Of a stretch of DNA of 32,144 nucleotides, positions 6,796 to 14,144 are shown piece by piece. This DNA is from an uncultured Collinsella sp. (GTDB lineage: Bacteria; Actinomycetota; Coriobacteriia; Coriobacteriales; Coriobacteriaceae). Position 1 is the first letter of the stretch. Each line of letters opens with the position of its first letter. The stretch covers positions 1 to 32,144 of the forward strand of contig CALLNU010000018.1 in the NCBI GenBank assembly GCA_938005465.1, in the 5' to 3' direction. Made by a program: the position numbers and the translations under genes. The notes below the pieces were generated by a model. The model ran no database searches. It saw only the letters and a list, made by a program, of their open reading frames with translations, and was not told where the DNA came from.

Positions 6796-7333
6796 CGTCA
6801 CTTTTATGCCCACCGCGTGCGTATTCGACGGTGTGGGCAGCGTCTCCGAACACCTCGACTGCTGCCGCCACGAATTGCGGTGTGGTGCGCCTCGGGATAT
6901 AGAAAGTTTTGTTACCGAACACGATTGCGATCCAGGCGTTACGGTAGATGAATTGATATGCCGCCTCTCTTGAGCGCTTACCGCAGCATTCCTCTGCAAT
7001 CTCGTCGATCTGCCAGAGATGACCGAAGCCGACGATATATTCGGCGATGTACGCGCTCGTCTTGATTCGTACGCGCCGCGGGCGGCGGTATGGAGCATAG
7101 CTGCTTTTCCCGGGGTCCGCTTTAACGGGCACGGAATAGACCTCGGCTCGAGCCTTTTCGGCGACCACGCGCCGCGCATCATCGAGGCTATAACGCTTGC
7201 ACAGGCGCTCGCCGTCGTCGGTCGAGCACTTCACGGTGATTGACTTGATATGCGGCGCCAGATACTTGTACATCCATGCTCGCGACGCGCCGAACTCCCA
7301 CCGCAGATCTTCAATACTCAAGAACTCATCCAT
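6785..7333 (-). CDS. Putative DNA-binding protein with N-terminal excisionase-like HTH (182 aa)
   Basis: The ATG at 7333 is chosen because GAGGTCAGAAG precedes it; the frame is open further upstream. Residues 4-50 resemble a winged HTH of the excisionase/MerR kind: FLSIEDLRWEFGASRAWMYKYL, then KRYSLDDARRVVAE. The basic middle (PYRRPRRVRIKTSAYIAEY) is followed by a second helical region (IDEIAEECCGKRSREAAYQFIYRN) that could be another DNA-binding unit. I recognise no family. Its stop codon lies inside octamer array C, and three TTATTACGATAA sites lie upstream. It is therefore a candidate binder of one of these repeats (inference). In the wider layout it sits alone between non-coding blocks. 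Confidence 0.65.
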   Translation of the reverse strand: MDEFLSIEDLRWEFGASRAWMYKYLAPHIKSITVKCSTDDGERLCKRYSLDDARRVVAEKARAEVYSVPVKADPGKSSYAPYRRPRRVRIKTSAYIAEYIVGFGHLWQIDEIAEECCGKRSREAAYQFIYRNAWIAIVFGNKTFYIPRRTTPQFVAAAVEVFGDAAHTVEYARGGHKSDATE

Positions 7334-7493
7334 CTTCTGACCTCGATTTTCTGCCGATAAACGAGAAATCCCGCAAGAGACGCATACTTGTACCCCCATC
7401 GTAAATGTGTGTACAAATCTGCCGCCGACCCGGGCGGTTCGGCGCTTGCCAGGGCTCCGCCCTTGGACCGGGGAAGGATACTCGCGCGCCTTG

Positions 7494-7604
7494 TTATTAC
7501 GATAACGGACAAGGGGGAAAAGGAGCCAGTTCTCAAATTATTACGATAAAAGACACAGATACGGCGGCGTGCGCGGTGGTGCCTACGGGAGATTATTACG
7601 ATAA
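7494..7604 (+). repeat. Three helically phased TTATTACGATAA repeats
   Basis: The 12-mer TTATTACGATAA occurs at 7494-7505, 7538-7549 and 7593-7604, followed by CGGAC in copies 1 and 3. The spacings are 44 and 55 bp, both multiples of 11, so the sites would lie on one face of the DNA. They lie upstream of the leftward gene at 7333. An operator or initiator-like binding site is likely. Confidence 0.8.
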
Positions 7605-7643
7605 CGGACGCAGCGGCAAACCATGAATCGCGCCCCTGAGACG

Positions 7644-7675
7644 GTGCAAAATGGCCTTGTGAGGCCATTTTGCAC
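7644..7675. terminator. Perfect 13-bp hairpin downstream of the RiPP-like operon
   Basis: GTGCAAAATGGCC and its complement surround TTGTGA. There is no long U-run, but the position past the last gene of the leftward operon fits transcription ending. Confidence 0.6.
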
Positions 7676-7685
7676 GCCAGCTTCG

Positions 7686-7738
7686 TTCAACGTCAGACAT
7701 TCAAGATGTCAGACGTTGAACCTGCGTCAAAGACGCAG
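7686..7738. repeat. Two further hairpins after the RiPP-like operon
   Basis: 7686-7700 pairs with 7706-7720 (15 bp, one mismatch, 5-nt loop). CTGCGTC (7722-7728) pairs with GACGCAG (7732-7738). With 7644-7675 they make three hairpins in a row, between the operon end and the repeat region. Confidence 0.7.
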
Positions 7739-7809
7739 CTGGGGCTGCTAGTTGCCTACAATCGCTTGCGTTACTCGCTTGTCCCACGCGTAGATGTCCG
7801 ACAGTGCCG

Positions 7810-8826
7810 TCAGACATTGTCAAGCCAATGCTTCACAGGGATTTTTACAGAATTCGTATCATTCTCGCTGCCAACCCTCTTGTACATCAAACCCTTAAAG
7901 TTCATGAAGGAGCAGAAGCATGTATGTTGATGTATAGGACTCGATCCTATACAAAGATATCGGTATATCTCCATTGCAAGCGCAGTTCCCACGAGACTGT
8001 TCGTAAAACAAATTGATCCCTTTGGCACGGGCATGTGGACTATGTTTTCTTCAGCTTGTTGGAGGAAAGAGAGATAGGATTTCATATCGTTCTTCTTTTC
8101 GAGAATAGGCCCAATTTCCCCATCAGCTACTCCAACAGCACAAAATGCACAGGGAATGTCCTTTTCTATACATGCTTCAAGAACTATTGACCTGGGATTG
8201 ACCCCTTCCCCACAGTCTGCAGCGCAAACAAGCATTGAAGTCCTCGAAGGAACGCAACGCATGAGATCTTCGGCAGAGCGGACGTAAGACGCAACTGGAT
8301 TAAGCGAAAGATCCGGATAGCGATTGACGAGTGTTTTGGAAACTGCCTCTACTTTTGCTTCTCCTATTTCGTCGGGACCAACAAGAAACTGACGATTTAC
8401 GTTTGACCTCTCAACTCGATCCCCGTCGATTAATGTAAAATGCCGAACTCCAGCAGCAGCCAAATGCTCCACCACCACCTGCCCTATGCCGCCCATACCA
8501 ACGATGGCAAGATGAACGGCACCGATTTGCTTAAGTAACGTCAGCGGAGCGTCGGAATAATAAGACAAAAAGCGAGCTGTCCTCGAGCGGGGTGATTCCA
8601 GCTCGTATTCTTCAGTTTCTAGAAAACCAAGTTCGTTGAGCCTTAGCAAGAATCGTTGCTCGCGAGATTCAAGGCTCGTCTCATCTATCATATTTTGTTT
8701 GGCGAGCTGTTCAAATAGATTCGTACTCAAATCAGAGATTTTGACCCTCACTCGCGATTTTAATCCTTGCAATATAAGTTCGTTGGAATCTCTCCTGATA
8801 TAAGCACTATCGTTCCAATAGAACAT
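7810..8826 (-). CDS. ThiF/E1-like adenylating enzyme of the RiPP-like operon (338 aa)
   Basis: E1-superfamily enzyme, which activates a carboxylate (usually a C-terminus) as the acyl-adenylate. The nucleotide-binding core starts near residue 105: AIVGMGGIGQ (GxGxxG at 110-115), then LIDGDRVERSNVNRQF (Asp134, Asp136, Arg140, Arg145, Gln146) and IGEAKVEAV. The first 90 residues precede the core and could hold a leader-peptide-binding domain, as in other RiPP ThiF proteins (inference from family). A zinc CxxC pair is not obvious. The start at 8826 follows AAGGAT and overlaps the end of the preceding gene by 20 nt. Known relatives are MccB (microcin C7), PaaA (pantocin) and Ocin-ThiF proteins. 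The likely substrate is the 39-aa peptide at 13086, whose last residue is Cys. Confidence 0.9.
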   Translation of the reverse strand: MFYWNDSAYIRRDSNELILQGLKSRVRVKISDLSTNLFEQLAKQNMIDETSLESREQRFLLRLNELGFLETEEYELESPRSRTARFLSYYSDAPLTLLKQIGAVHLAIVGMGGIGQVVVEHLAAAGVRHFTLIDGDRVERSNVNRQFLVGPDEIGEAKVEAVSKTLVNRYPDLSLNPVASYVRSAEDLMRCVPSRTSMLVCAADCGEGVNPRSIVLEACIEKDIPCAFCAVGVADGEIGPILEKKNDMKSYLSFLQQAEENIVHMPVPKGSICFTNSLVGTALAMEIYRYLCIGSSPIHQHTCFCSFMNFKGLMYKRVGSENDTNSVKIPVKHWLDNV

Positions 8827-10048
8827 TTAATATCCTTTCCCTCAAGCCTTCTTCTGGAAAAGTGTTTCGCATGAAGAAGGCGCTGGAGAGTCGTCCGATC
8901 GGCAGAAAACACGCAGCCTCGCCAAACAGTTCGACGGCTCTCTCGTTAAACTCCTGGCGCGAAATCATGCCAGAAAAATACCTGCTCAAAACCGATAAAT
9001 ACTTTTGGAGACGCATTCGGTTGCCCAAGCCCGTCAGTAGTGCGAGTTGATAGTAGATAAAAATAGGGTCATTGAAAGTATTCGGAATTAAAAGCAGGTG
9101 CACATCCGCCTGATCCGATTGAGGAGAGAAATAATCACTCGACATGAGCTTTGGATAATACCTGCCTGACGATGATAATTGAAGCGCTATAAGTTTTACA
9201 ATCTTTTTATTGGGGTAGTATTTGTCGCATGAAATTGATAATTTCGCAGTTATCTCTCTTTGTTCATCGGATTTATTCACGCCGTAATCGAAGGAGGGGT
9301 CTTTCAGTTTCGGCGACAGAAGTCTTCTGATTGCCTCTGTGTCAACGAGAGAGAGGATGTTCCTACGTCCTTCTTCGTCAGCGAAATAGGGAGAGTGCTT
9401 GTTTGAAAAAACGATAAAAGCCTCTATGCCAGATAATCCATGGTGCAGCCGCGCGCTCTTGCAATAGCGCTCAATTAATAAGGGCATGTTTGTATTACAG
9501 CTTGCCATGGTTCTTCCGAGAAGAAAACACAAGACGTCAATCCATCTATTCTCGATGCGCTTTATCGTCATAGTCTGAGTGCACGCAGCGCTGCTCAGTT
9601 TGACTTCCTGCCTTCCGATTCGCGTAACAGAAAAATCATTGACACAAAAATAGTGAGAAGAGAGGAGATGTAAAAATGGTCCCACCCTTCCTCCGGTCCG
9701 GAATGCAATGGACAGCGACTTTGCATGATTGCTTAGCGAATAGCAGTGACCATCAATTACATCTATTCTCAAAAAGAAAGTCTTTAGAAAGCCGCTGCAA
9801 TTGTGATGGACGTAGTCAAGCTTCCTCCCCAACTCGACAATATGCTCATTATCATGTCGACTTGTAAACCTAATCGTCCTGTCATCATATTCAACTTCGA
9901 AAAAAGGGGAATGAGGGCATCCCGATGCATCGAGTATTACTGGAACCCCGGCGATACGCTGAATGATTTGTGACGAATAGTCATGTCCATCAAGAAGGCT
10001 CGACGCTTCGGGCAGCTCGTCAATCGATATATCAATTCTTGGAGACAT
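8807..10048 (-). CDS. Unknown 413-aa protein of the RiPP-like operon, faintly like an OppA-type binding protein
   Basis: The ATG at 10048 follows TAGGAAT. The gene overlaps both neighbours (17 and 20 nt), so it belongs to the operon. No signal peptide, membrane segment or catalytic motif is visible. A stretch in the C-terminal half (KLSISCDKYYPNKKIVKLIA, then LLLIPNTFNDPIFIYYQLALL) has the rhythm of C-terminal domains of SBP_bac_5 peptide-binding proteins. The start (DYSSQIIQRIAG) could match their N-terminal part. If so, it would be a cytoplasmic peptide-binding protein lacking a secretion signal, perhaps gripping the precursor, or an immunity protein. It has several cysteines. This likeness is weak and from memory. 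I would otherwise call it unknown. Confidence 0.85.
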   Translation of the reverse strand: MSPRIDISIDELPEASSLLDGHDYSSQIIQRIAGVPVILDASGCPHSPFFEVEYDDRTIRFTSRHDNEHIVELGRKLDYVHHNCSGFLKTFFLRIDVIDGHCYSLSNHAKSLSIAFRTGGRVGPFLHLLSSHYFCVNDFSVTRIGRQEVKLSSAACTQTMTIKRIENRWIDVLCFLLGRTMASCNTNMPLLIERYCKSARLHHGLSGIEAFIVFSNKHSPYFADEEGRRNILSLVDTEAIRRLLSPKLKDPSFDYGVNKSDEQREITAKLSISCDKYYPNKKIVKLIALQLSSSGRYYPKLMSSDYFSPQSDQADVHLLLIPNTFNDPIFIYYQLALLTGLGNRMRLQKYLSVLSRYFSGMISRQEFNERAVELFGEAACFLPIGRLSSAFFMRNTFPEEGLRERILNVLLER

Positions 10049-11231
10049 GTATTCCTACCATTTTTAAAGAAACAACGGCGGTAATTGCTATCGCGATTGC
10101 GCCAATAACACCGAGCGCTATCTGAATGGGATATAACCCCAACACATATCCAAATATGGAGAAAAACATTGCAGAAAAGAGAGCCCTTACCAGAGACGCG
10201 ACGGAAAGGATCGTCGCGCGGAGATCGTCCGCTATCGCGTCTTGGATTAAGTTTTCCGAAGTGATGTACACCACTTCTGGGAGAAAACAAAGCACCATGC
10301 TAAGGCCAAACAAACACAGCGGATTTGAAGCGAACCACGGAAGAATCATGAAAAGACCGGCCTCGATTAGCATCGAGCCGAGCATGGTATTTCTTTTCCC
10401 GAAACGCGATGAGAAGAAATCTGCCGCAATGTAGGCCGTCGCATTTACTGCATAGGATGCACCGAAAAAGATTCCTATTATGGAGACGGGAGCATGAAAC
10501 GCGTCGAATACCAACTGATTCAAGTTGTAATAACTCCCATAGAATCCATCGAGCATGCTTGTGCCGATTAGAAGAAGCAACACCGCAAAAGCGGATTCTC
10601 CAACGCACCAGGTTTCGCGTCTGAAGACCTTGGCTACGTCAAACCTTTCCTCCCCAGAGTTTTTGGAATGGGTCGTTTCCATTCTCTCAATGGGATACAG
10701 AAGGAAAAGCTGCAGGAGATAGAAAACGGAAACGCATACGTAGAGGGCACTCCAAGATACTTGGGCAATGAATGATCCAAGTACGATTGCCACTCCCGTC
10801 GCGATTGATTGCGCGGCAAGCAGCCGAGCGTTGATGGTGAGGAAGCGCTCTCCTTGACCGGCATTTCGGGCAATTTCATATAAAAGCGCTTGTTCGGATC
10901 CCGATTGAAGGGAGTAGGCGAGTGCCTCAACAAGGGAAAGCGCGACGAGAAAGGGGCCTGAGAGCAACAGCATGCCAGCCGTATGGAAGAAAAGCAGCAG
11001 CACGCCCACTTGAATCGAGAACTTCTTTCCAAAGAAATCGCCTATCAGCCCTGTTGGCAGCTCGAGGACGACCGTTGCAATGTTAAACAGGGCTTGATAA
11101 AGCGCGATTTCCGTGACAGACATTCCTTTCTCCGTAAGGAAAAGTAGAAACACTCCCCGATTTAAAACAAATCCCGCGAGAACGAAAAAGGCGGAATAGA
11201 TGTGCAGCTGCGCAGTGGCATTCTTATTCAT
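10032..11231 (-). CDS. MFS exporter of the RiPP-like operon (399 aa)
   Basis: Major facilitator membrane protein of about 12 helices. The N-terminal half has YSAFFVLAGFVLNRGVFLLF, LELPTGLIGDFFGKKFSI (the loop-2/3 signature with Asp and basic residues) and the helices up to LLQLFLLYPIE. A central cytoplasmic linker (RMETTHSKNSGEERFDVAK) precedes the C-terminal six. 399 aa is usual for the family. The ATG at 11231 overlaps the radical SAM stop in an ATGA, with AGGAG upstream, so translation is coupled. No ABC exporter or peptidase is present in the operon, so this is the probable exporter or self-resistance pump for the product (inference). Confidence 0.93.
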   Translation of the reverse strand: MNKNATAQLHIYSAFFVLAGFVLNRGVFLLFLTEKGMSVTEIALYQALFNIATVVLELPTGLIGDFFGKKFSIQVGVLLLFFHTAGMLLLSGPFLVALSLVEALAYSLQSGSEQALLYEIARNAGQGERFLTINARLLAAQSIATGVAIVLGSFIAQVSWSALYVCVSVFYLLQLFLLYPIERMETTHSKNSGEERFDVAKVFRRETWCVGESAFAVLLLLIGTSMLDGFYGSYYNLNQLVFDAFHAPVSIIGIFFGASYAVNATAYIAADFFSSRFGKRNTMLGSMLIEAGLFMILPWFASNPLCLFGLSMVLCFLPEVVYITSENLIQDAIADDLRATILSVASLVRALFSAMFFSIFGYVLGLYPIQIALGVIGAIAIAITAVVSLKMVGIHVSKN

Positions 11232-12892
11232 TTGGCACTCCTAACGACTATTTTTGTCGGGGTGCTCGCTACTGATTCGAAGCCTGAAATGTTCATAGTC
11301 TCAATGAAGAGCTGATAAAGCTTTTGAACAGGGTATCGATAGAATAGGACATCCTGCGCTCTTTCTTCTCGACGAACTATTGCCAGCCGGTCGATTTCGA
11401 AACAAGAAACCGCATAATACACACCAGCTTGATCTAGAGTTGCCGTATAGCTTTCTGCAACGGCAAATGCATCACGATCGCGACACATTTCAAAAATATC
11501 TTCAATGCTTCTACCATCTCGATGAATCATAAGGTAGGTTGCGAATTTAAAATGGTTTATCAAATCAAAATACGTATCGGCACGCGCGAGCACGTCAAGA
11601 ATGTCGTAATTTTCATTTCTGACTGTGTACAGATGATTGAAATGAAGAGGTGACAGGCTGTTTGGGTCAATTCCGGCAGCAAGTAAATCTAAGTAATACT
11701 GAGATTCTTTTACGATGATATAATCCTCTTTATTCACCCCTTGAGCAACATCAGTAAGAGGCTCTGGGCTCATATAGGAAAAGTCAACGTTTGACATAAA
11801 ACTGGTCGACGCGACTTCTTGAGCAAGGGCAAGGGTGTCGAGTACTTCGGAATATGTTTCTTCTGGAAAACCGATGATAAAATTGGTTTCGAATCTCATG
11901 CCAGAGGAAATGATGGATTTTACGGTAGGAATTACTTTTTTAAGATTCAAGTTTTTCCGGCAGATTCGCTGTATTCTTTGCGAGCCAGTTTCCAAGCCAA
12001 CAAATACAGAGATACATCCCGTTGCCTTAAGTAGGCCAATGATCTCGGGAGTTATCGTATCGATTCGTCCCTCACAGTTGTATTTGAAATCATAATTCAT
12101 TGCATATTTTTTGACTGCAAATTCAAAGAAGTACTTGTGCGATGCTAAGAAGTTATCATGATTATAGTTAATTGAAGAAAGAGCGCCGGTTTTTGCCATG
12201 CAATCGTAGACACGCTGCGAGGTTTCGAGCAGTTTGTCGACATTAAGAAATCGCGCTTTCTGACCGAGAAGCACTCTGGATGAGCAATAGTAGCAATTAA
12301 ACGGGCAACCTCTACCTGCCTCAATGTTGACCACGTTCATGCCGTATGAATTGGAGTAGTCGAGTTCCGGAAGGTTGTTAATGTCGTATTCAATCAACTC
12401 GCATAATCCAGAATCCCCGGTTTTAGAAATCGAATTTTTAGGTAAATCGCCCTGAGCGCCGCAAGCAATATATTCGAGTAGAAGCGGGAGGGTTTCTTCC
12501 CCATCAAAGATCGATAGAAAGTCAACCTCGGGACAATCCTGAAAAACCATTTCTCGAAGTGAAGTGATCTGGGGACCACCAAATATGATAACCGATTCGG
12601 GATGCGCCCGTTTAATAATCTTCGCTATCATGATGCCCCAGATATAAGAGGCGTTCATGATCGAAACACCAAAAACATGGGAGTCGATTGCTTTTATTTC
12701 GTCGGAGAACCACCGATAGATTTCTTTTGAAAAAGTCTTTTCTTCTTCGAGGAACTTACGCTGAAAGTCAATAACGTGAGTTGAAAATCCCGCTGCTTCA
12801 GAAACGGCCCTTAGATTCAAGATGGCCAGATTATCAACAAGGGTCTTCCTGTAGTGATTCACCGGATTGATCAGAGTGAAATCAACCTTCAA
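11228..12892 (-). CDS. B12-binding-type radical SAM enzyme of the RiPP-like operon (554 aa)
   Basis: Radical SAM enzyme: RGCPFNCYYC places the cluster cysteines at 196, 200 and 203. The N-terminal 30-140 resembles the Rossmann B12-binding domain of class B enzymes, with FGVSIMNASY, VIIFGGPQIT and SIFDGEETL. The DxHxxG cobalt-ligand motif is not seen, as in some family members. FVGLETGSQRIQR and NFIIGFPEET are typical of the barrel. The roughly 200 C-terminal residues are not recognised. The start is TTG at 12892, chosen because AAGGAGCTCAAG directly precedes it. It follows the 39-aa peptide gene after a hairpin. Likely action: methylation or another C-H modification of the peptide (inference). 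Confidence 0.92.
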   Translation of the reverse strand: MKVDFTLINPVNHYRKTLVDNLAILNLRAVSEAAGFSTHVIDFQRKFLEEEKTFSKEIYRWFSDEIKAIDSHVFGVSIMNASYIWGIMIAKIIKRAHPESVIIFGGPQITSLREMVFQDCPEVDFLSIFDGEETLPLLLEYIACGAQGDLPKNSISKTGDSGLCELIEYDINNLPELDYSNSYGMNVVNIEAGRGCPFNCYYCSSRVLLGQKARFLNVDKLLETSQRVYDCMAKTGALSSINYNHDNFLASHKYFFEFAVKKYAMNYDFKYNCEGRIDTITPEIIGLLKATGCISVFVGLETGSQRIQRICRKNLNLKKVIPTVKSIISSGMRFETNFIIGFPEETYSEVLDTLALAQEVASTSFMSNVDFSYMSPEPLTDVAQGVNKEDYIIVKESQYYLDLLAAGIDPNSLSPLHFNHLYTVRNENYDILDVLARADTYFDLINHFKFATYLMIHRDGRSIEDIFEMCRDRDAFAVAESYTATLDQAGVYYAVSCFEIDRLAIVRREERAQDVLFYRYPVQKLYQLFIETMNISGFESVASTPTKIVVRSAK

Positions 12893-12921
12893 CTTGAGCT
12901 CCTTTCTTTCGGGCGAATAGG

Positions 12922-12953
12922 AATCGCCTCCGTCACATTAAACGGAGGCGATT
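12922..12953 (-). terminator. Hairpin between the precursor and radical SAM genes
   Basis: AATCGCCTCCGT (12922-12933) and its complement (12942-12953) form a 12-bp stem with an 8-nt loop, 14 nt past the peptide stop. There is no strong U-run on the minus strand. A partial terminator or 3'-end stabiliser would yield more precursor than enzyme, a common RiPP arrangement. Confidence 0.75.
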
Positions 12954-12966
12954 GTGTTATCAGACC

Positions 12967-13086
12967 TTAGCAGCGGCGCTGTATAACCTGATCAACATCA
13001 ATGCCGAAGTCCAGAAGTTCTTCAACAGTGATCTCGATGTCGGAAGCCGATTTATCGCTGGCCAGCTCGATTTCCTCTTTCTCCAT
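12967..13086 (-). CDS. Probable RiPP precursor peptide (39 aa, ends in Cys)
   Basis: A short gene with an excellent ribosome site (AAGGAGGTGACGAAA before the ATG at 13086), first in the leftward operon. The peptide starts MEKEEIELASDKSASDIEI, acidic and leader-like, then TVEELLDFGIDVDQ, and ends VIQRRC with the stop directly after the only cysteine. The negative helical leader and the short basic tail make a leader/core division plausible, with core at or near the last 6 residues. The operon has an E1-like enzyme, which activates carboxylates, and a radical SAM enzyme. The C-terminal Cys carboxylate and the Gln-Arg-Arg residues are therefore the natural substrates to suspect. I recognise no known precursor family. 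Confidence 0.85.
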   Translation of the reverse strand: MEKEEIELASDKSASDIEITVEELLDFGIDVDQVIQRRC

Positions 13087-13200
13087 TTTCGTCACCTCCT
13101 TTTCATGTATGAGTTAAAAAACTAGTGGCTTTCTGGAAACAGCCAGGATCAATGCTAAACGATGATTTTAGATTCAACGTCGGGACCGGTTGTTTTTATG
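13087..13200 (-). promoter_or_regulatory. Leader and promoter region of the RiPP-like operon
   Basis: About 110 bp upstream of the precursor gene. It holds a weak hairpin (GGCTTTCTGGAAACAGCC on the plus strand, 13128-13145) followed on the minus strand by a T-run (TTTTTTAAC). This could be an attenuator or the end of an upstream transcript. Promoter boxes are not certain. Confidence 0.4.
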
Positions 13201-13742
13201 AATATGATGCCAATGCACGAACAAAAGCAGTTAGCCTTTTCAGCACTGTTGCGGCTTATGCAATCACATGAGTCCTAGGCCCTTTCGACACCACCTGTAT
13301 TGCGAATCAGCACCGCTGCCTTCCCGACTGAATATTGCCGTCAGGCACCGCTATTAAATGCATCTCCAGGCACCCCGTTACACTCGTGCCGCCATGCGGT
13401 CGACTGAACGAGGAGGTTCAACATAGACGCGATCTGGGCCGACATGGGAGAGACCATCATGCGGCAGCGCTGCAGATGGAGCGCTAGCAATAAAAGGGCA
13501 CAGGGACCAGCGTCTGCCAGATGCCCGCACACGATAACGGCGGTGCTGTTACGCGATATTCAGCAGTGCTTAAGCTAGCAGATACTCAATCACACGCATG
13601 GCAGGGGTAACAGCACGGGTGTTCCTATAGTTTTGTCAACCGGGGAATGTCGTTCGCGAGATCGAATCGCGAAATGCTGACGCCAGGCCTTTCGACCGGC
13701 GGACTCCAGCCTGTTCGGAGTGCTGTGCTTCGACTAGGTGGC
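13201..13742. other. Gene-less remnant region
   Basis: No gene supported. It contains GCCGTCAGGCACCGC (13337-13351), repeated at 19090-19104, and several CAGCAC/GTGCTG words. It may be debris of insertion events downstream of the IS110 fragment. Confidence 0.4.
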
Positions 13743-14040
13743 TTAGGGCACCCTGTCCCGTATGATCGCGTAGGTGACCTTCAACCTCTTTCGCGTCAGC
13801 GCTTTGAGTGCCTTGCCGTGCGGTATGCCTCGTTCTCGGCACCTGGCGTAGTGGTCGCCTCATCTTCCCTCTGTCCGGGCAAGGCAGTTGCACGAGAATA
13901 TGAGTAGGTTTTTCAGCCTTTTGTTGCCTTGGCGCGATGCCGTCACCGAGGAGATCGAGGTCTCCGACTGGCGGTTGTGCGGCGCCAGGCCGCAGTACGA
14001 CGCGAGCCTGTCGTGGCTTGACTCGGCATGTTCAATCTGT
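13743..14040 (-). pseudogene. 3' fragment of an IS110-family transposase
   Basis: Minus-strand translation gives the C-terminal signature of IS110-type transposases. From about 14040 down it reads HDRLASYCGLAPHNRQSGTS, then GNKRLKNLLIFSCNCLA. After a frame break near 13865-13875 it reads HYARCRERG, then GKALKALTRKRLKVTYAIIRD, and ends at a stop at 13743. The family core is a GL.P...SG stretch followed by a basic G.K.LK segment. The N-terminal DEDD nuclease part and the promoter end are missing, so it is inactive. It ends right beside the 23-bp array of the second ATPase, which may have replaced the missing 5' part. Confidence 0.8.
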
Positions 14041-14043
14041 TTC

Positions 14044-14120
14044 GTTAACTGAAATGCGTAAATCTGGTTAATCGAAAAAGCAAAATCTGGTTAAATGAAA
14101 ACGGTAAATTTAGTTAAACG
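14044..14120 (+). repeat. Four direct repeats with exact 23-bp period upstream of ATPase 2
   Basis: GTTAA begins at 14044, 14067, 14090 and 14113, exactly 23 bp apart. Copies two and three carry AATCTGGTTAA. Before the last copy the matching stretch is AATTTAGTTAA. The array ends about 25 bp before the ATPase ATG at 14145. The period and copy number match the array upstream of the paralogue at 1266, but the sequence does not. Confidence 0.9.
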
Positions 14121-14144
14121 CGCTGGTAATCAATGGTGAAGAAT

